Assembly: GCA_018269055.1 (NCBI GenBank)
Contig: JAFDVI010000015.1
Coordinates: forward strand, 126,618-190,617
Direction: 5' to 3'
Source: Acidobacteriota bacterium
GTDB lineage: Bacteria; Acidobacteriota; Blastocatellia; RBC074
Length of the DNA stretch: 64,000 nucleotides
Shown: positions 45,513-54,292 of the stretch, one piece after another
Numbering within the stretch: position 1 is the stretch's first letter
How the letters are laid out: every line of letters starts with the position of its first letter
Position numbers and translations under genes: made by a program
Notes under the pieces: generated by a model
What the model was told of the DNA's origin: nothing
The model's database searches: none
The model's input: only the letters and a program-made list of their open reading frames with translations

Positions 45513-47110
45513 TCGTCATTGGCTCCGGCGCCAGCGGAGTTCATTTCGCCCTTTCACTGCTCGAGAAAGGTTACGAAGTGGTCATGTTGGATGTCGGACA
45601 TGCAAAGCCGCCAGAGACTAATCCCAAAGACAGATTCAACGAATTAAAGTCGAATCTGAGCGATCCAGTTGAGTATTTTCTGGGATCGAATTTCGAGGCC
45701 GTTGTTCATCCGGGGTCAGAAGGCGAGTATTACGGTTTTCCGCCGCACAAGAGTTACGTTTTCTCCCAGCCTGAATCGTACAAGTGGGAGGCCAACGGAT
45801 TTTCGCCACTGCTTTCGTTTGCACGCGGCGGTCTGGCCGAAGCGTGGTCGGGCGGCTCCTATCCGCTTAATGATGTCGAATTGCGCGATTTTCCTTTCGA
45901 TCTGGCTGAACTGGCGCCTTATTATGGAGAGGTTGCGCGTCGTATCGGCATTTCAGGAGTTGACGATGATCTGGCTCGCTTTCAACCCACTCACGATTAT
46001 TTGATGGAACCGCTGCGACTGGACAGTCATTCGCGGCTTTTGCTGGACGCTTACAAAAAGCACAAACAGTCCCTCAATCAGAAATTAGGATGCTACATTG
46101 GCCGCGCCCGCGTTGCCACGCTCAGCCGCGACCTGGACGGACGAAAAGGTTGTGATTACTCCGGCAGGTGTCATTGGGGGTGCCCGTCAGGCTCGTTCTA
46201 TACGCCGTCGCTGACGCTTAAACAATGTCAGGGGTATCCGAACTTCACTTATATGCCGGGAATGCTGGCAAGCCATTTCAAGATCGGCGCGAATGGCCGC
46301 GTGACCGCGATTGTGGCCGAATCGCTTGCCGATTCAGTCGAGCGCGAGATCGTCGCTGACAGATTCGCGCTTGCTGCCGGAACACTCTCTTCGTCGAAGA
46401 TATTCCTCGACTCGATTTGGAAAGCCACAGGCGAGGTCGTCAAGTTGACCGGTTTGATGGATAACCGGCAAATCCTGATTCCGTTCATCAACCTGAATAT
46501 GATCGGCGAAAAATACGAATCCGAGAGTTATCAATACCAACAGATCGTAATGGGTTTTGAGGGACGGCAACCCGATGAATACTTTCACGGAATAGTCACG
46601 ACGCTCAAGACCGCTTTGATTCATCCGATTGTGCAGAATATCCCGCTGGATTTGCGCATGGCACTTTCGGTATTTCGCAACGTGCGCGCAGGGCTGGGGG
46701 TCGTAAACCTGAATTTCCCTGACCATCGACGTGAAAGCAATTTCGTTACTTTGCAAACAGATGGCGCAACAGGGCGCACGAAACTGTTGATCAATTACGC
46801 GCCGCCAGACAGCGAGCCCGAAGTTCTGAAACGCGTGGTGAAAACTGTCAAAAAAGCATTATGGAAACTCGGATGTATCGTACCTCCGGGAATGATGCAT
46901 ACGCGACCGATGGGGGCGAGTGTGCATTATGCCGGGACGATCCCTATGTCAACGATCAGGGCGCCACTGACTTCGTCCCCCGATTGTCGCAGTCATGATT
47001 TCGACAATCTTTACTTTGCCGATGGGACGACTTTTCCAGCGTTGTCTGCCAAGAATTTAACTTTTTCGCTTATGGCTAATGCAGTGCGCATGGCGGACAG
47101 AGCGTTTTAG
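45500..47110 (+). CDS. GMC-family FAD oxidoreductase
   Basis: 536 residues from ATG 45500. The FAD motif IVIGSGASGVHFA is at the N-terminus, GRCHWGCPSG is the Cys-rich loop seen in some bacterial GMC members, and the C-terminal MHTRPMGASVHYAGTIPM with DNLYFADGTTFP is the GMC_oxred_C signature with its catalytic His. It oxidises an alcohol, probably of a sugar or lipid intermediate. No signal peptide or Tat motif is present, so it works in the cytoplasm or at the inner membrane via the preceding protein. Confidence 0.85.
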   Translation: MEKIIVIGSGASGVHFALSLLEKGYEVVMLDVGHAKPPETNPKDRFNELKSNLSDPVEYFLGSNFEAVVHPGSEGEYYGFPPHKSYVFSQPESYKWEANGFSPLLSFARGGLAEAWSGGSYPLNDVELRDFPFDLAELAPYYGEVARRIGISGVDDDLARFQPTHDYLMEPLRLDSHSRLLLDAYKKHKQSLNQKLGCYIGRARVATLSRDLDGRKGCDYSGRCHWGCPSGSFYTPSLTLKQCQGYPNFTYMPGMLASHFKIGANGRVTAIVAESLADSVEREIVADRFALAAGTLSSSKIFLDSIWKATGEVVKLTGLMDNRQILIPFINLNMIGEKYESESYQYQQIVMGFEGRQPDEYFHGIVTTLKTALIHPIVQNIPLDLRMALSVFRNVRAGLGVVNLNFPDHRRESNFVTLQTDGATGRTKLLINYAPPDSEPEVLKRVVKTVKKALWKLGCIVPPGMMHTRPMGASVHYAGTIPMSTIRAPLTSSPDCRSHDFDNLYFADGTTFPALSAKNLTFSLMANAVRMADRAF

Positions 47111-47140
47111 CCGCTTGTAACCGGAAGACAAACATAACCA

Positions 47141-48868
47141 ATGAATCGGCAAAAGACACTTATCGTTATTTTCTACGCGCTTGGCGGAATACTGCTGTTG
47201 ATGACGGTTTTATTTTCATCGTCCGATTACCATCACGCATTGCTGACCGATACCTCGCGCTCACTGTCTTGGGGACCGACACTGTTTCGCGTGTTGTTGG
47301 CGGTTCACGGATTGGCCTTGGTTTCTGCTGGTCTGGTTTGGCGAATGAGCAAAGCTTTGAAAGGTTCTGATGTAGCGCAATCTCAAAAAACACCCAGGAT
47401 GGATTACATTATTCTTGCTGTGTTAACCGTCATTGCGCTTGGATTGCGGTTGTATCGGCTAAACACCGATTTGTGGTTTGACGAAATCCTGATGGTGTTG
47501 GATTTCATTCGCCATCCGTTAGGCGAAGTGTTGACCAGCTTTCCATCAAAAAACCAGCATCTGTTGTATTCAATCCTGGCGCATACTTCCGTGCAATGGT
47601 TTGGTGAAAGCGCCTGGGCGGTTCGATTGCCGTCTGTGATTTTCGGAACCGCCAGCGTTTGGGCGTTGTATCTGTTCGGGCGTCATGTGTTCAATCGCCG
47701 CGTCGCTTTGTTCGGCAGCGCCCTGTTGACGTTGTCGTATCATCACATCTGGTTTTCGCAAAACGCGCGCGGCTATATGGGTTTAATGCTGTTCACGACC
47801 CTGGCGACATGGTTATGGTTGGAAGCCTGGGAGCGAGGTTTCGGATGGTGGGTCGCGTATGCCATTGTCACGGCGATTGGCGCGTGGGTTCACATGACGA
47901 TGATTTTTGTCGTCTCCGCGCACGGATTGCTGTACCTGGTCTGGCTGGTGTTGCCGAAGTTGTTTGGCGGTCGGCGGCGATTGGAGGGGAAACAGCGTTG
48001 GTATCCGTTTTTGGCTTGGGCGTTATGCGGGACGTTGACGTTGCAGGTGTATGCGCTGGCGCTGCCGGAGTTTTTCAAAACCGGTATCCACGAAGTTTCC
48101 GAACCTTCCGAATGGGTGAGTTTGTGGTGGTTGGTGACGGAAAGTGTGCGCAACCTGCAACTGGGATTTTCGGCCTTTGTGGTGTTGCTGGCGGGCGGCG
48201 TGACGGTTTTGGTTGGAGCCTGGGGTTTGATTCGCCGGGATTTGATGGCACTCGGGTCAATGATTCTCCCTCCGGTGTTTGCCGGTGTGACGACGCTGTT
48301 GTGGAGTCATAACTTCTGGCCGCGATTGTTTTTCTTTGCGATGGGATTCGGATTGTTAATCGCAGTCAACGGTGCGATGCGGTTGCCGCTATTGCTTCGC
48401 CGGTTTGTTCCTGCGGATCGTCTGTCTGACCATTCGTTGGAGGCGGCCGGTGCGTCCTTGGTTGTGCTGATGATTGTGGCGTCCACGTTGACGATTCCGC
48501 GCTGTTACGCGCTGCCGAAGCAGAATTACACCGGAGCGCGCGATTTTGTCGAAGGCAATCGCCACAACGGAGACGCAGTGGTGGCGGTTGGATTGGCGGG
48601 CGTGGCTTACGGAAAATACTTCGCGCCGCAATGGGCTGCGGCGCAAACCGAAGCCGAGCTCGATGCCGTGCGGCAAGGTCGTTCGGATGTTTGGCTGGTG
48701 TATACGATTCCGATTCAGGTCAAAGCCTACCGGCCGGATGTATGGAAAGTGATTGAAAAAGACTTTGAGGTTGTGAAAGTCTTTCCGGGAACTTTGGGGG
48801 GCGGCGAAGTTTTTGTTTGCAAACAAAAGAACAAAACCGAGCTTGCCAGTGGGAACGAGGTGAAATGA
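47141..48868 (+). CDS. GT39/ArnT-like membrane glycosyltransferase
   Basis: 575 residues, about 11 helices. The first catalytic loop reads LYRLNTDLWFDEILMVLDFIRHP, and the DE pair there is the hallmark of PMT/ArnT enzymes. ALGLRLYRL before it and QNARGYMGLMLF later are typical of the family. It transfers a sugar from a polyprenyl-phosphate donor on the outer face. It overlaps by four bases with a GT2 of the type that makes such donors, a natural pair. Confidence 0.87.
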   Translation: MNRQKTLIVIFYALGGILLLMTVLFSSSDYHHALLTDTSRSLSWGPTLFRVLLAVHGLALVSAGLVWRMSKALKGSDVAQSQKTPRMDYIILAVLTVIALGLRLYRLNTDLWFDEILMVLDFIRHPLGEVLTSFPSKNQHLLYSILAHTSVQWFGESAWAVRLPSVIFGTASVWALYLFGRHVFNRRVALFGSALLTLSYHHIWFSQNARGYMGLMLFTTLATWLWLEAWERGFGWWVAYAIVTAIGAWVHMTMIFVVSAHGLLYLVWLVLPKLFGGRRRLEGKQRWYPFLAWALCGTLTLQVYALALPEFFKTGIHEVSEPSEWVSLWWLVTESVRNLQLGFSAFVVLLAGGVTVLVGAWGLIRRDLMALGSMILPPVFAGVTTLLWSHNFWPRLFFFAMGFGLLIAVNGAMRLPLLLRRFVPADRLSDHSLEAAGASLVVLMIVASTLTIPRCYALPKQNYTGARDFVEGNRHNGDAVVAVGLAGVAYGKYFAPQWAAAQTEAELDAVRQGRSDVWLVYTIPIQVKAYRPDVWKVIEKDFEVVKVFPGTLGGGEVFVCKQKNKTELASGNEVK

Positions 48869-49860
48869 GAAACGACATCTTGCAGGTTTCCGTTGTCATT
48901 CCTGCCTTCAATGAAGAGGCGGCTGTCGGCGCTGAGGTGCATAATATTCGCCAGGCATTGCGTCAATCCGGGATTCCCCATGAAATCATCGTAGTGGACG
49001 ACGGTTCGCATGACCGCACCGCCGAAGAAGCCGTGCGCGCCGGCGCACGAGTGTTGAAACATTTGCACAATCGCGGATATGGCGCATCGCTGAAAACAGG
49101 GATTACCGCGGCAAAATATGAAATGATTTGCATCACGGATGCTGACGGAACCTACCCTGCCGACCAGATTCCGGTGCTGTTGGAAAAATTGCGAACGGCA
49201 GACATGGCCGTCGGCGCGCGCATCGGAGCAAACGTCAACATTCCTCTGGTTCGCAAACCGGCCAAGATGATGTTGCGATGGTTGGCTGAACGCGTTGCCG
49301 GACGCAAAATCCCGGATTTGAATTCCGGTTTGCGCGTGTTTCGCCGCGAACTGGCGATGCAGTACTTCCCGATTTTGTCGAATCAGTTTTCCTTTACGAC
49401 GACGATCACTTTGGCGTTGATGGCGGACGATTATCTGGTGGCTTATCACCCGATTGATTATTACGCGCGCGTCGGCAGGTCGAAAATCGTTCCGCGTCAT
49501 TTCATGGATTTCATGGTTTTGGTGTTGCGGATGGCGATGTTGTTTCAACCGCTGAAGGTATTCATTCCGGTCGGGCTGACGTTTGGCGCGCTGGGCGTTC
49601 TGAAAGTAGTGTTCGACGTTGCCACATCGCCACTGCGCCATCCCGGAAATGACTGGTCGGTTTTTTATACGCCTGTACTTTCGACTTCGGCGATTTTGTT
49701 GTTGCTGATTGGATTGCAGTTTTTGTTGATCGGCATGGTAGCCGATGGCGTCGTCCGTCGGATTGCGTTGCGGAGCGGACCGATGGCGGTTTCGCGCGCG
49801 GTGGTGGCCGCCGAAATCACCAAACAAAGCGAAGAAGAATTGGAGTTCGTAGAAAGATAA
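48865..49860 (+). CDS. GT2 glycosyltransferase, DPM1-like with C-terminal helices
   Basis: 331 residues from ATG 48865, coupled by ATGA to the GT39-like gene and preceded by GAGGTG. SVVIPAFNEEAAVG, VVDDGSHDRT and the DADGTYP metal site are intact, and PDLNSGLRVFRRE is the acceptor-side motif. Two or more C-terminal hydrophobic segments (LLLIGLQFLLIGMVADG) anchor it. It probably forms the polyprenyl-phosphate sugar used by the preceding GT-C enzyme. Confidence 0.88.
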   Translation: MRNDILQVSVVIPAFNEEAAVGAEVHNIRQALRQSGIPHEIIVVDDGSHDRTAEEAVRAGARVLKHLHNRGYGASLKTGITAAKYEMICITDADGTYPADQIPVLLEKLRTADMAVGARIGANVNIPLVRKPAKMMLRWLAERVAGRKIPDLNSGLRVFRRELAMQYFPILSNQFSFTTTITLALMADDYLVAYHPIDYYARVGRSKIVPRHFMDFMVLVLRMAMLFQPLKVFIPVGLTFGALGVLKVVFDVATSPLRHPGNDWSVFYTPVLSTSAILLLLIGLQFLLIGMVADGVVRRIALRSGPMAVSRAVVAAEITKQSEEELEFVER

Positions 49861-49862
49861 AC

Positions 49863-50435
49863 ATGATTGTTTTACGACTGTATTTACTGGCTGGTTTGTT
49901 GGCGCACAAAGCCGTTTGGGAAATTTTGAAACGGCGCAAATCTCCAATCGAACAAGCCAAACCAAAACCGCAGCCGCTGAACGTGCAACTGGTCAAAACG
50001 GTCAAAGTTGCCATCTTGCTGGGAATTGTTGCTCAAACGGTCTTGCCGGAGATTTTTCCAATCAGCCAGGAACCGTTGCAGTTGCGCGCAATCGGCATTG
50101 CGATTTACACGGCGGGGTTGCTGATTGCCGTCGTTGCTCGCTTTCAATTGGATCATAACTGGTCGGATATAGAAACGGCGCAAGTGTTGACGTATCAAGC
50201 CGTCGTGTCCAATGGAATTTACAGGTACATACGCCATCCGATTTACGTCGGTGATTTGTTGCTGTTGTTTGGCTTGGAGCTGAGTTTGAACTCGTGGTTG
50301 GTGCTGGGCGTAGTGTTGCTGACGCCAGTGGTGTTGATCCAGGCCACGCTGGAAGAGAAAAAATTGATCAGTGTTTTGCCGGGCTATGAGCTTTATTGCC
50401 GGAACACCAAGAGGTTTATTCCGTTTGTCATCTGA
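49863..50435 (+). CDS. Isoprenylcysteine carboxyl methyltransferase (ICMT/PEMT-like) family protein
   Basis: 190 residues, four or five helices. The C-terminal signature [12 protein letters not shown] (RHPxYxG) and [16 protein letters not shown] bind SAM and the lipid substrate in this family. In bacteria the partner is usually not a prenylated protein; a polyprenol, polyketide-like lipid or small amine is possible. It starts two bases after the GT2 gene and overlaps the next oxidoreductase gene, so it is part of the same run. Confidence 0.8.
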   Translation: MIVLRLYLLAGLLAHKAVWEILKRRKSPIEQAKPKPQPLNVQLVKTVKVAILLGIVAQTVLPEIFPISQEPLQLRAIGIAIYTAGLLIAVVARFQLDHNWSDIETAQVLTYQAVVSNGIYRYIRHPIYVGDLLLLFGLELSLNSWLVLGVVLLTPVVLIQATLEEKKLISVLPGYELYCRNTKRFIPFVI

Positions 50436-51891
50436 AATCAATCCGACGTCGAACGTCGAATCGTATCGTCAGGCTGCTCGTCCACGCGTGGCCATCCTGG
50501 GAGCCGGCCCTGCTGGTTTGGGGGCAGCCTGGCAACTGGCGCGCAACGGGAAAGCCGAGGCCATCGTTCTGGAACAGCGCGGCGATGTCGGCGGCAATTC
50601 CGGTAGTTTTGAATTGGATGGATTGATGCTGGATTACGGCAGCCATCGGCTTCATCCGTCTTGCCATCCGCGTATCCTGGCTGATTTGCGCGACCTGTTG
50701 GGCGGAGATTTGTTGGATCGTCCGCGTCACGGGCGAATTTGCCTGCGCGGTCGTTGGATTCATTTTCCGCTGAAGCCTGTGGATTTGATGCTGCGTTTGC
50801 CGTTGTCTTTTGCGGCGGGAGTCGCGTTTGACTCTGTACGAAAGCTCTTTCCTGCGCCGTCACCAAATGGCCAAGACAGTTTTGCCAGTGTGTTGGAGCG
50901 CAATCTCGGCTCAACGATTTATCGAGACTTTTACCATCCTTACGCCCAAAAGATTTGGGGCGTTTCGGCGGAACAGCTTTCGGCGATTCAAGCTTATCGC
51001 CGTGTCAGTGCCGGTTCGTTGATCAAGATGGTTAAAAAGGTGCTGGCGCTGGTTCCCGGCTTCAAAGCTCCGGGCGCTGGCCGTTTTTTTTACCCCCGCG
51101 AAGGCTTTGGACAAATCAGTCAGGCGTTGGCAAAGGCCGCGGATCGCGAAGGCGCGCAGCTTTTCCGCGACACCACGGTCAAGCGAATTTATCTCGGCAC
51201 GCCCCACCGAATCGAAGTTGTGCGCGACGGCTCTCCGCAAATCATCGAAGCTGATTTCGTTTGGTCAACGATCCCAATTCCCACATTGGCTCAATTGGTA
51301 AATCCGGCTGCGCCAGATGAAGTGATCGAAGCCGGTCGGAACGTCAAATATCGCGCGATGATTCTGATCTACCTGGTTATTGGCCAGCCGCAATTCACTG
51401 AATTCGACGCGCATTACTTTCCGGATGCCGACATTGTACTGACGCGAATTTCCGAACCAAAAAACTACAGTGCGCGAACAGAGCCAAAAGACCGCACGGT
51501 GCTTTGTTGTGAATTGCCCTGCGATGTTGGTGACGGACGGTGGCAAATGCCGGATCAGGAATTGGGGCAAGTGGCCGTGCATGCATTGGAGCGAAGCGGA
51601 TTGCCAATCAATGCTCCAATTGTCCAGGTCATCACCAAACGACTTTCGCACGCATATCCGATTTACCACCAAGGCTACGAAAAGCATTTCGGCTTGTTGG
51701 ATGAATGGGCGTTGGGGCTTGACCGCATTCTGACGTTTGGACGCCAGGGGTTGTTTGCCCACGACAATACGCATCATGCATTGGCGATGGCTTATGCCGC
51801 CGTTGATTGCTTGGCTCATTCAGGAAGTTTTGACTTGGCGAAATGGGAAGAATACCGCGCCGAATTTGCCACACACACAGTTGAAGACTAA
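50425..51891 (+). CDS. FAD-dependent oxidoreductase (UGM/PPOX-like), unfused paralogue
   Basis: About 488 residues from TTG 50425, preferred because AAGAGG lies nine bases upstream; ATG 50371 or 50386 would overlap the preceding gene more deeply. [18 protein letters not shown] binds FAD and [23 protein letters not shown] is the family-typical second segment. It is a relative of the 26445 protein but lacks its two-helix tail. The reaction is likely a flavin-dependent change on a nucleotide- or lipid-linked sugar, by context only. Confidence 0.82.
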   Translation: MSSEINPTSNVESYRQAARPRVAILGAGPAGLGAAWQLARNGKAEAIVLEQRGDVGGNSGSFELDGLMLDYGSHRLHPSCHPRILADLRDLLGGDLLDRPRHGRICLRGRWIHFPLKPVDLMLRLPLSFAAGVAFDSVRKLFPAPSPNGQDSFASVLERNLGSTIYRDFYHPYAQKIWGVSAEQLSAIQAYRRVSAGSLIKMVKKVLALVPGFKAPGAGRFFYPREGFGQISQALAKAADREGAQLFRDTTVKRIYLGTPHRIEVVRDGSPQIIEADFVWSTIPIPTLAQLVNPAAPDEVIEAGRNVKYRAMILIYLVIGQPQFTEFDAHYFPDADIVLTRISEPKNYSARTEPKDRTVLCCELPCDVGDGRWQMPDQELGQVAVHALERSGLPINAPIVQVITKRLSHAYPIYHQGYEKHFGLLDEWALGLDRILTFGRQGLFAHDNTHHALAMAYAAVDCLAHSGSFDLAKWEEYRAEFATHTVED

Positions 51892-51936
51892 CCAACCATT
51901 CCAACCATGCTCAAGATGTTACGAAGGAGAAGTTTT

Positions 51937-54120
51937 ATGTTGAAAATGGGGGTCTCTATTTTGGGGCTGGTCATCCTGTTGACGGTAGTTCCGCTGCCAA
52001 ACTCCTTGCGCAAGTTTATTCCTTTCCAACAGACGACCATCACGATTGATCCCAGCGTTAGTTATCAAACGATGCTGGGCTGGGAAGCTGTTTCACAAGC
52101 GGGGCAGATTGACGAAATTGACACAATCACGAACCGGTCGAACATTAATCCCGGATTTGCGAAATACCAAAATCAATTATTTGATTTGGCAGTAGATGAT
52201 TTGGGGTTGAATAGAGTGCGTCTGGAACTCAGGAGTGGAGCGGAAAATCCAATTGATAATTTCACACGATATATCAACGGCCAAATAACTTTTACCGCGT
52301 GGAAAAATTCCTGGTACCAAATCGTCAACGATAACAACGATCCGCAAATCATCAATCCGAGTGGGTTTCAATTCAGCGAACTGGATTACTCCATTGATAC
52401 GCTGGTGATTCCGATCCGGCAAAGGTTGTTGGCAAGAGGCGAGAAACTTTATCTGAACCTGTGTTACGTTGATTTTGGTGCATCGTCCTTCGAGCATAAA
52501 AACGCCCCGGAAGAATACGCGGAATTCATTCTAACAACCTTCCTTCACATGCGAGACAAATACGGTTTCACACCTGATGCTATGGAAATGATCCTGGAAC
52601 CAGACACCAATGCGGACTGGAATGCGACGCAGATCGGGAATTGTCTGGTTGCCGCCGGAAACCGATTGCGTGCCAATGGATTTAACCCTGATTTTGTGGC
52701 GCCTTCATGTACCAGCATGTTCAATGCGCTGACTTACTTTGATCAATTGGTGCAAATTCCCGGAGTCACGAAATTCATTTCCGAAATTTCTTATCACCGG
52801 TACGGTGGAGCGACAGACACCGCGTTGCAAGGATTCGCCAGCCGTGGCGCGCAATACAAGATAGATACCGCTCATTTGGAACTCATCGGTGCAAATCAAA
52901 ATGATCTGCATTCCGATCTGACAATTGCCAACAATTCTTCGTGGGAACAGTTCGCGCTGGCCTTTCCCACAGATATAGATGACGGTGGAGTTTATTACCT
53001 GATTAATCAAAGCAATCTGAACAATCCGACGTTGACTTTGAACAGTCGCGCAAAATTTCTGCGACAGTATTTCAAATTTATTCGCAGCGGGGCGCTTCGA
53101 ATCAAGGCGACCTCCACATCCGGCACGTTTACTCCAGCGGCTTTCATCAACACAGACGGCAAATTCGTGGTTGTCGTCAGAACCTTCGCCGGAGGAAACA
53201 TTTCGCTGCAGGGCCTGCCCGCCGGGACTTATGGTGTCAAATACACCACGCCCAGCCAATATGACATTGACGTGACTGATATCAGTATCACCGCCGGACA
53301 GGCCTTGAATACTTCGATTCCCAGCGATGGCGTCATCACAATTTATGGCAAATCCGCGCCGAGCGTCGTTTCGGTTGATGCGTCCAGTTATGCCCGTGCG
53401 AGTTCGCCGGGACAGATCGAAGCTGCGTTTGGAACCGGGTTTCCGCCGGGAACGAATATAGCTGTATCCGCCCCTGCGACTCCTTTACCAACCGCGATGT
53501 CGAATGTTTCCGTGCGCGTGAACAACGTCCTGGCGCCATTGTTTTTTGTCGGCGTTGGCGGAGGGCAAGGTGCTGGGGCTTTTCAGGTCAATTACCAGAT
53601 TCCGTATCAAACCCCGCCCGGTTTGGCAAAAATCGAAGTGTTGAATAACGACGTACCTGTTTCGACCGGCTTCTTGATTGTCAGCGGAGTAGCTCCAGGT
53701 GTTTTCACGATTGCGGCTACGGGTAAAGGACAGGCTGTAGCCATCAACCAGGATTTTTCGCTCAACGGCGACCCGGCACAAAACCCCGGCGCCAAACCCG
53801 AATCGCGCGGCAAAGTTGTTACGATTTTTGCCAATGGTCCGGGAGGGCAATTTATCAACCCCGCCAATGGCCAGGCATTGACGCCGATATCGGGAGTCGC
53901 AACTCCCGCCAGCCCCTTTTATGCCACCGCAAGCACGCCGATTGTCACGGTAGGTGATGCTCCTGCTACTGTAACTTTCAGCGGATTAACACCTGGGTTG
54001 GTTGGATTGTGGCAATTAAACATGGTCATCCCGTTAACCGCACCGGTCGGTAATTCAATTCCAGTGTTCATTAAGATAAATAGACGTGTTACTAATTTAA
54101 CGACCATAGCTGTGAACTAA
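51937..54120 (+). CDS. Exported glycoside-hydrolase-like protein with Solibacter-type C-terminal domain
   Basis: 727 residues from ATG 51937 (AAGGAG upstream); ATG 51907 is in frame but lacks a site. An N-terminal hydrophobic segment (about 5-17) serves for export. Residues about 30-400 look like a TIM-barrel glycoside hydrolase near GH30: SYQTMLGWE opens it, MEMILEPDTN could hold the acid/base Glu and AHLELIGA the nucleophile. A small beta domain follows. The last about 240 residues match what I know as the Solibacter uncharacterised C-terminal domain (TIGR03437: VNNVLAPLFFVG, QVNYQIPYQ, GLWQLNMVIP). It may trim or release the glycan. Catalytic residues are tentative. Confidence 0.78.
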   Translation: MLKMGVSILGLVILLTVVPLPNSLRKFIPFQQTTITIDPSVSYQTMLGWEAVSQAGQIDEIDTITNRSNINPGFAKYQNQLFDLAVDDLGLNRVRLELRSGAENPIDNFTRYINGQITFTAWKNSWYQIVNDNNDPQIINPSGFQFSELDYSIDTLVIPIRQRLLARGEKLYLNLCYVDFGASSFEHKNAPEEYAEFILTTFLHMRDKYGFTPDAMEMILEPDTNADWNATQIGNCLVAAGNRLRANGFNPDFVAPSCTSMFNALTYFDQLVQIPGVTKFISEISYHRYGGATDTALQGFASRGAQYKIDTAHLELIGANQNDLHSDLTIANNSSWEQFALAFPTDIDDGGVYYLINQSNLNNPTLTLNSRAKFLRQYFKFIRSGALRIKATSTSGTFTPAAFINTDGKFVVVVRTFAGGNISLQGLPAGTYGVKYTTPSQYDIDVTDISITAGQALNTSIPSDGVITIYGKSAPSVVSVDASSYARASSPGQIEAAFGTGFPPGTNIAVSAPATPLPTAMSNVSVRVNNVLAPLFFVGVGGGQGAGAFQVNYQIPYQTPPGLAKIEVLNNDVPVSTGFLIVSGVAPGVFTIAATGKGQAVAINQDFSLNGDPAQNPGAKPESRGKVVTIFANGPGGQFINPANGQALTPISGVATPASPFYATASTPIVTVGDAPATVTFSGLTPGLVGLWQLNMVIPLTAPVGNSIPVFIKINRRVTNLTTIAVN

Positions 54121-54292
54121 AGTGCGGCGTTACAGGCTTCTCGAGGCTTTTCGCTTCCACCCAGGGTTCTTCCAAATCTCGCAGGCAGCTTGGTTTCGAC
54201 CTCGTCCTTTCTACTGGCGGCTTATTTGTATCCTTTTTTGACCATTAGGGAAAATCCGGCTCAGGGGATCTTCTTACTAACTACTTAAGAGT

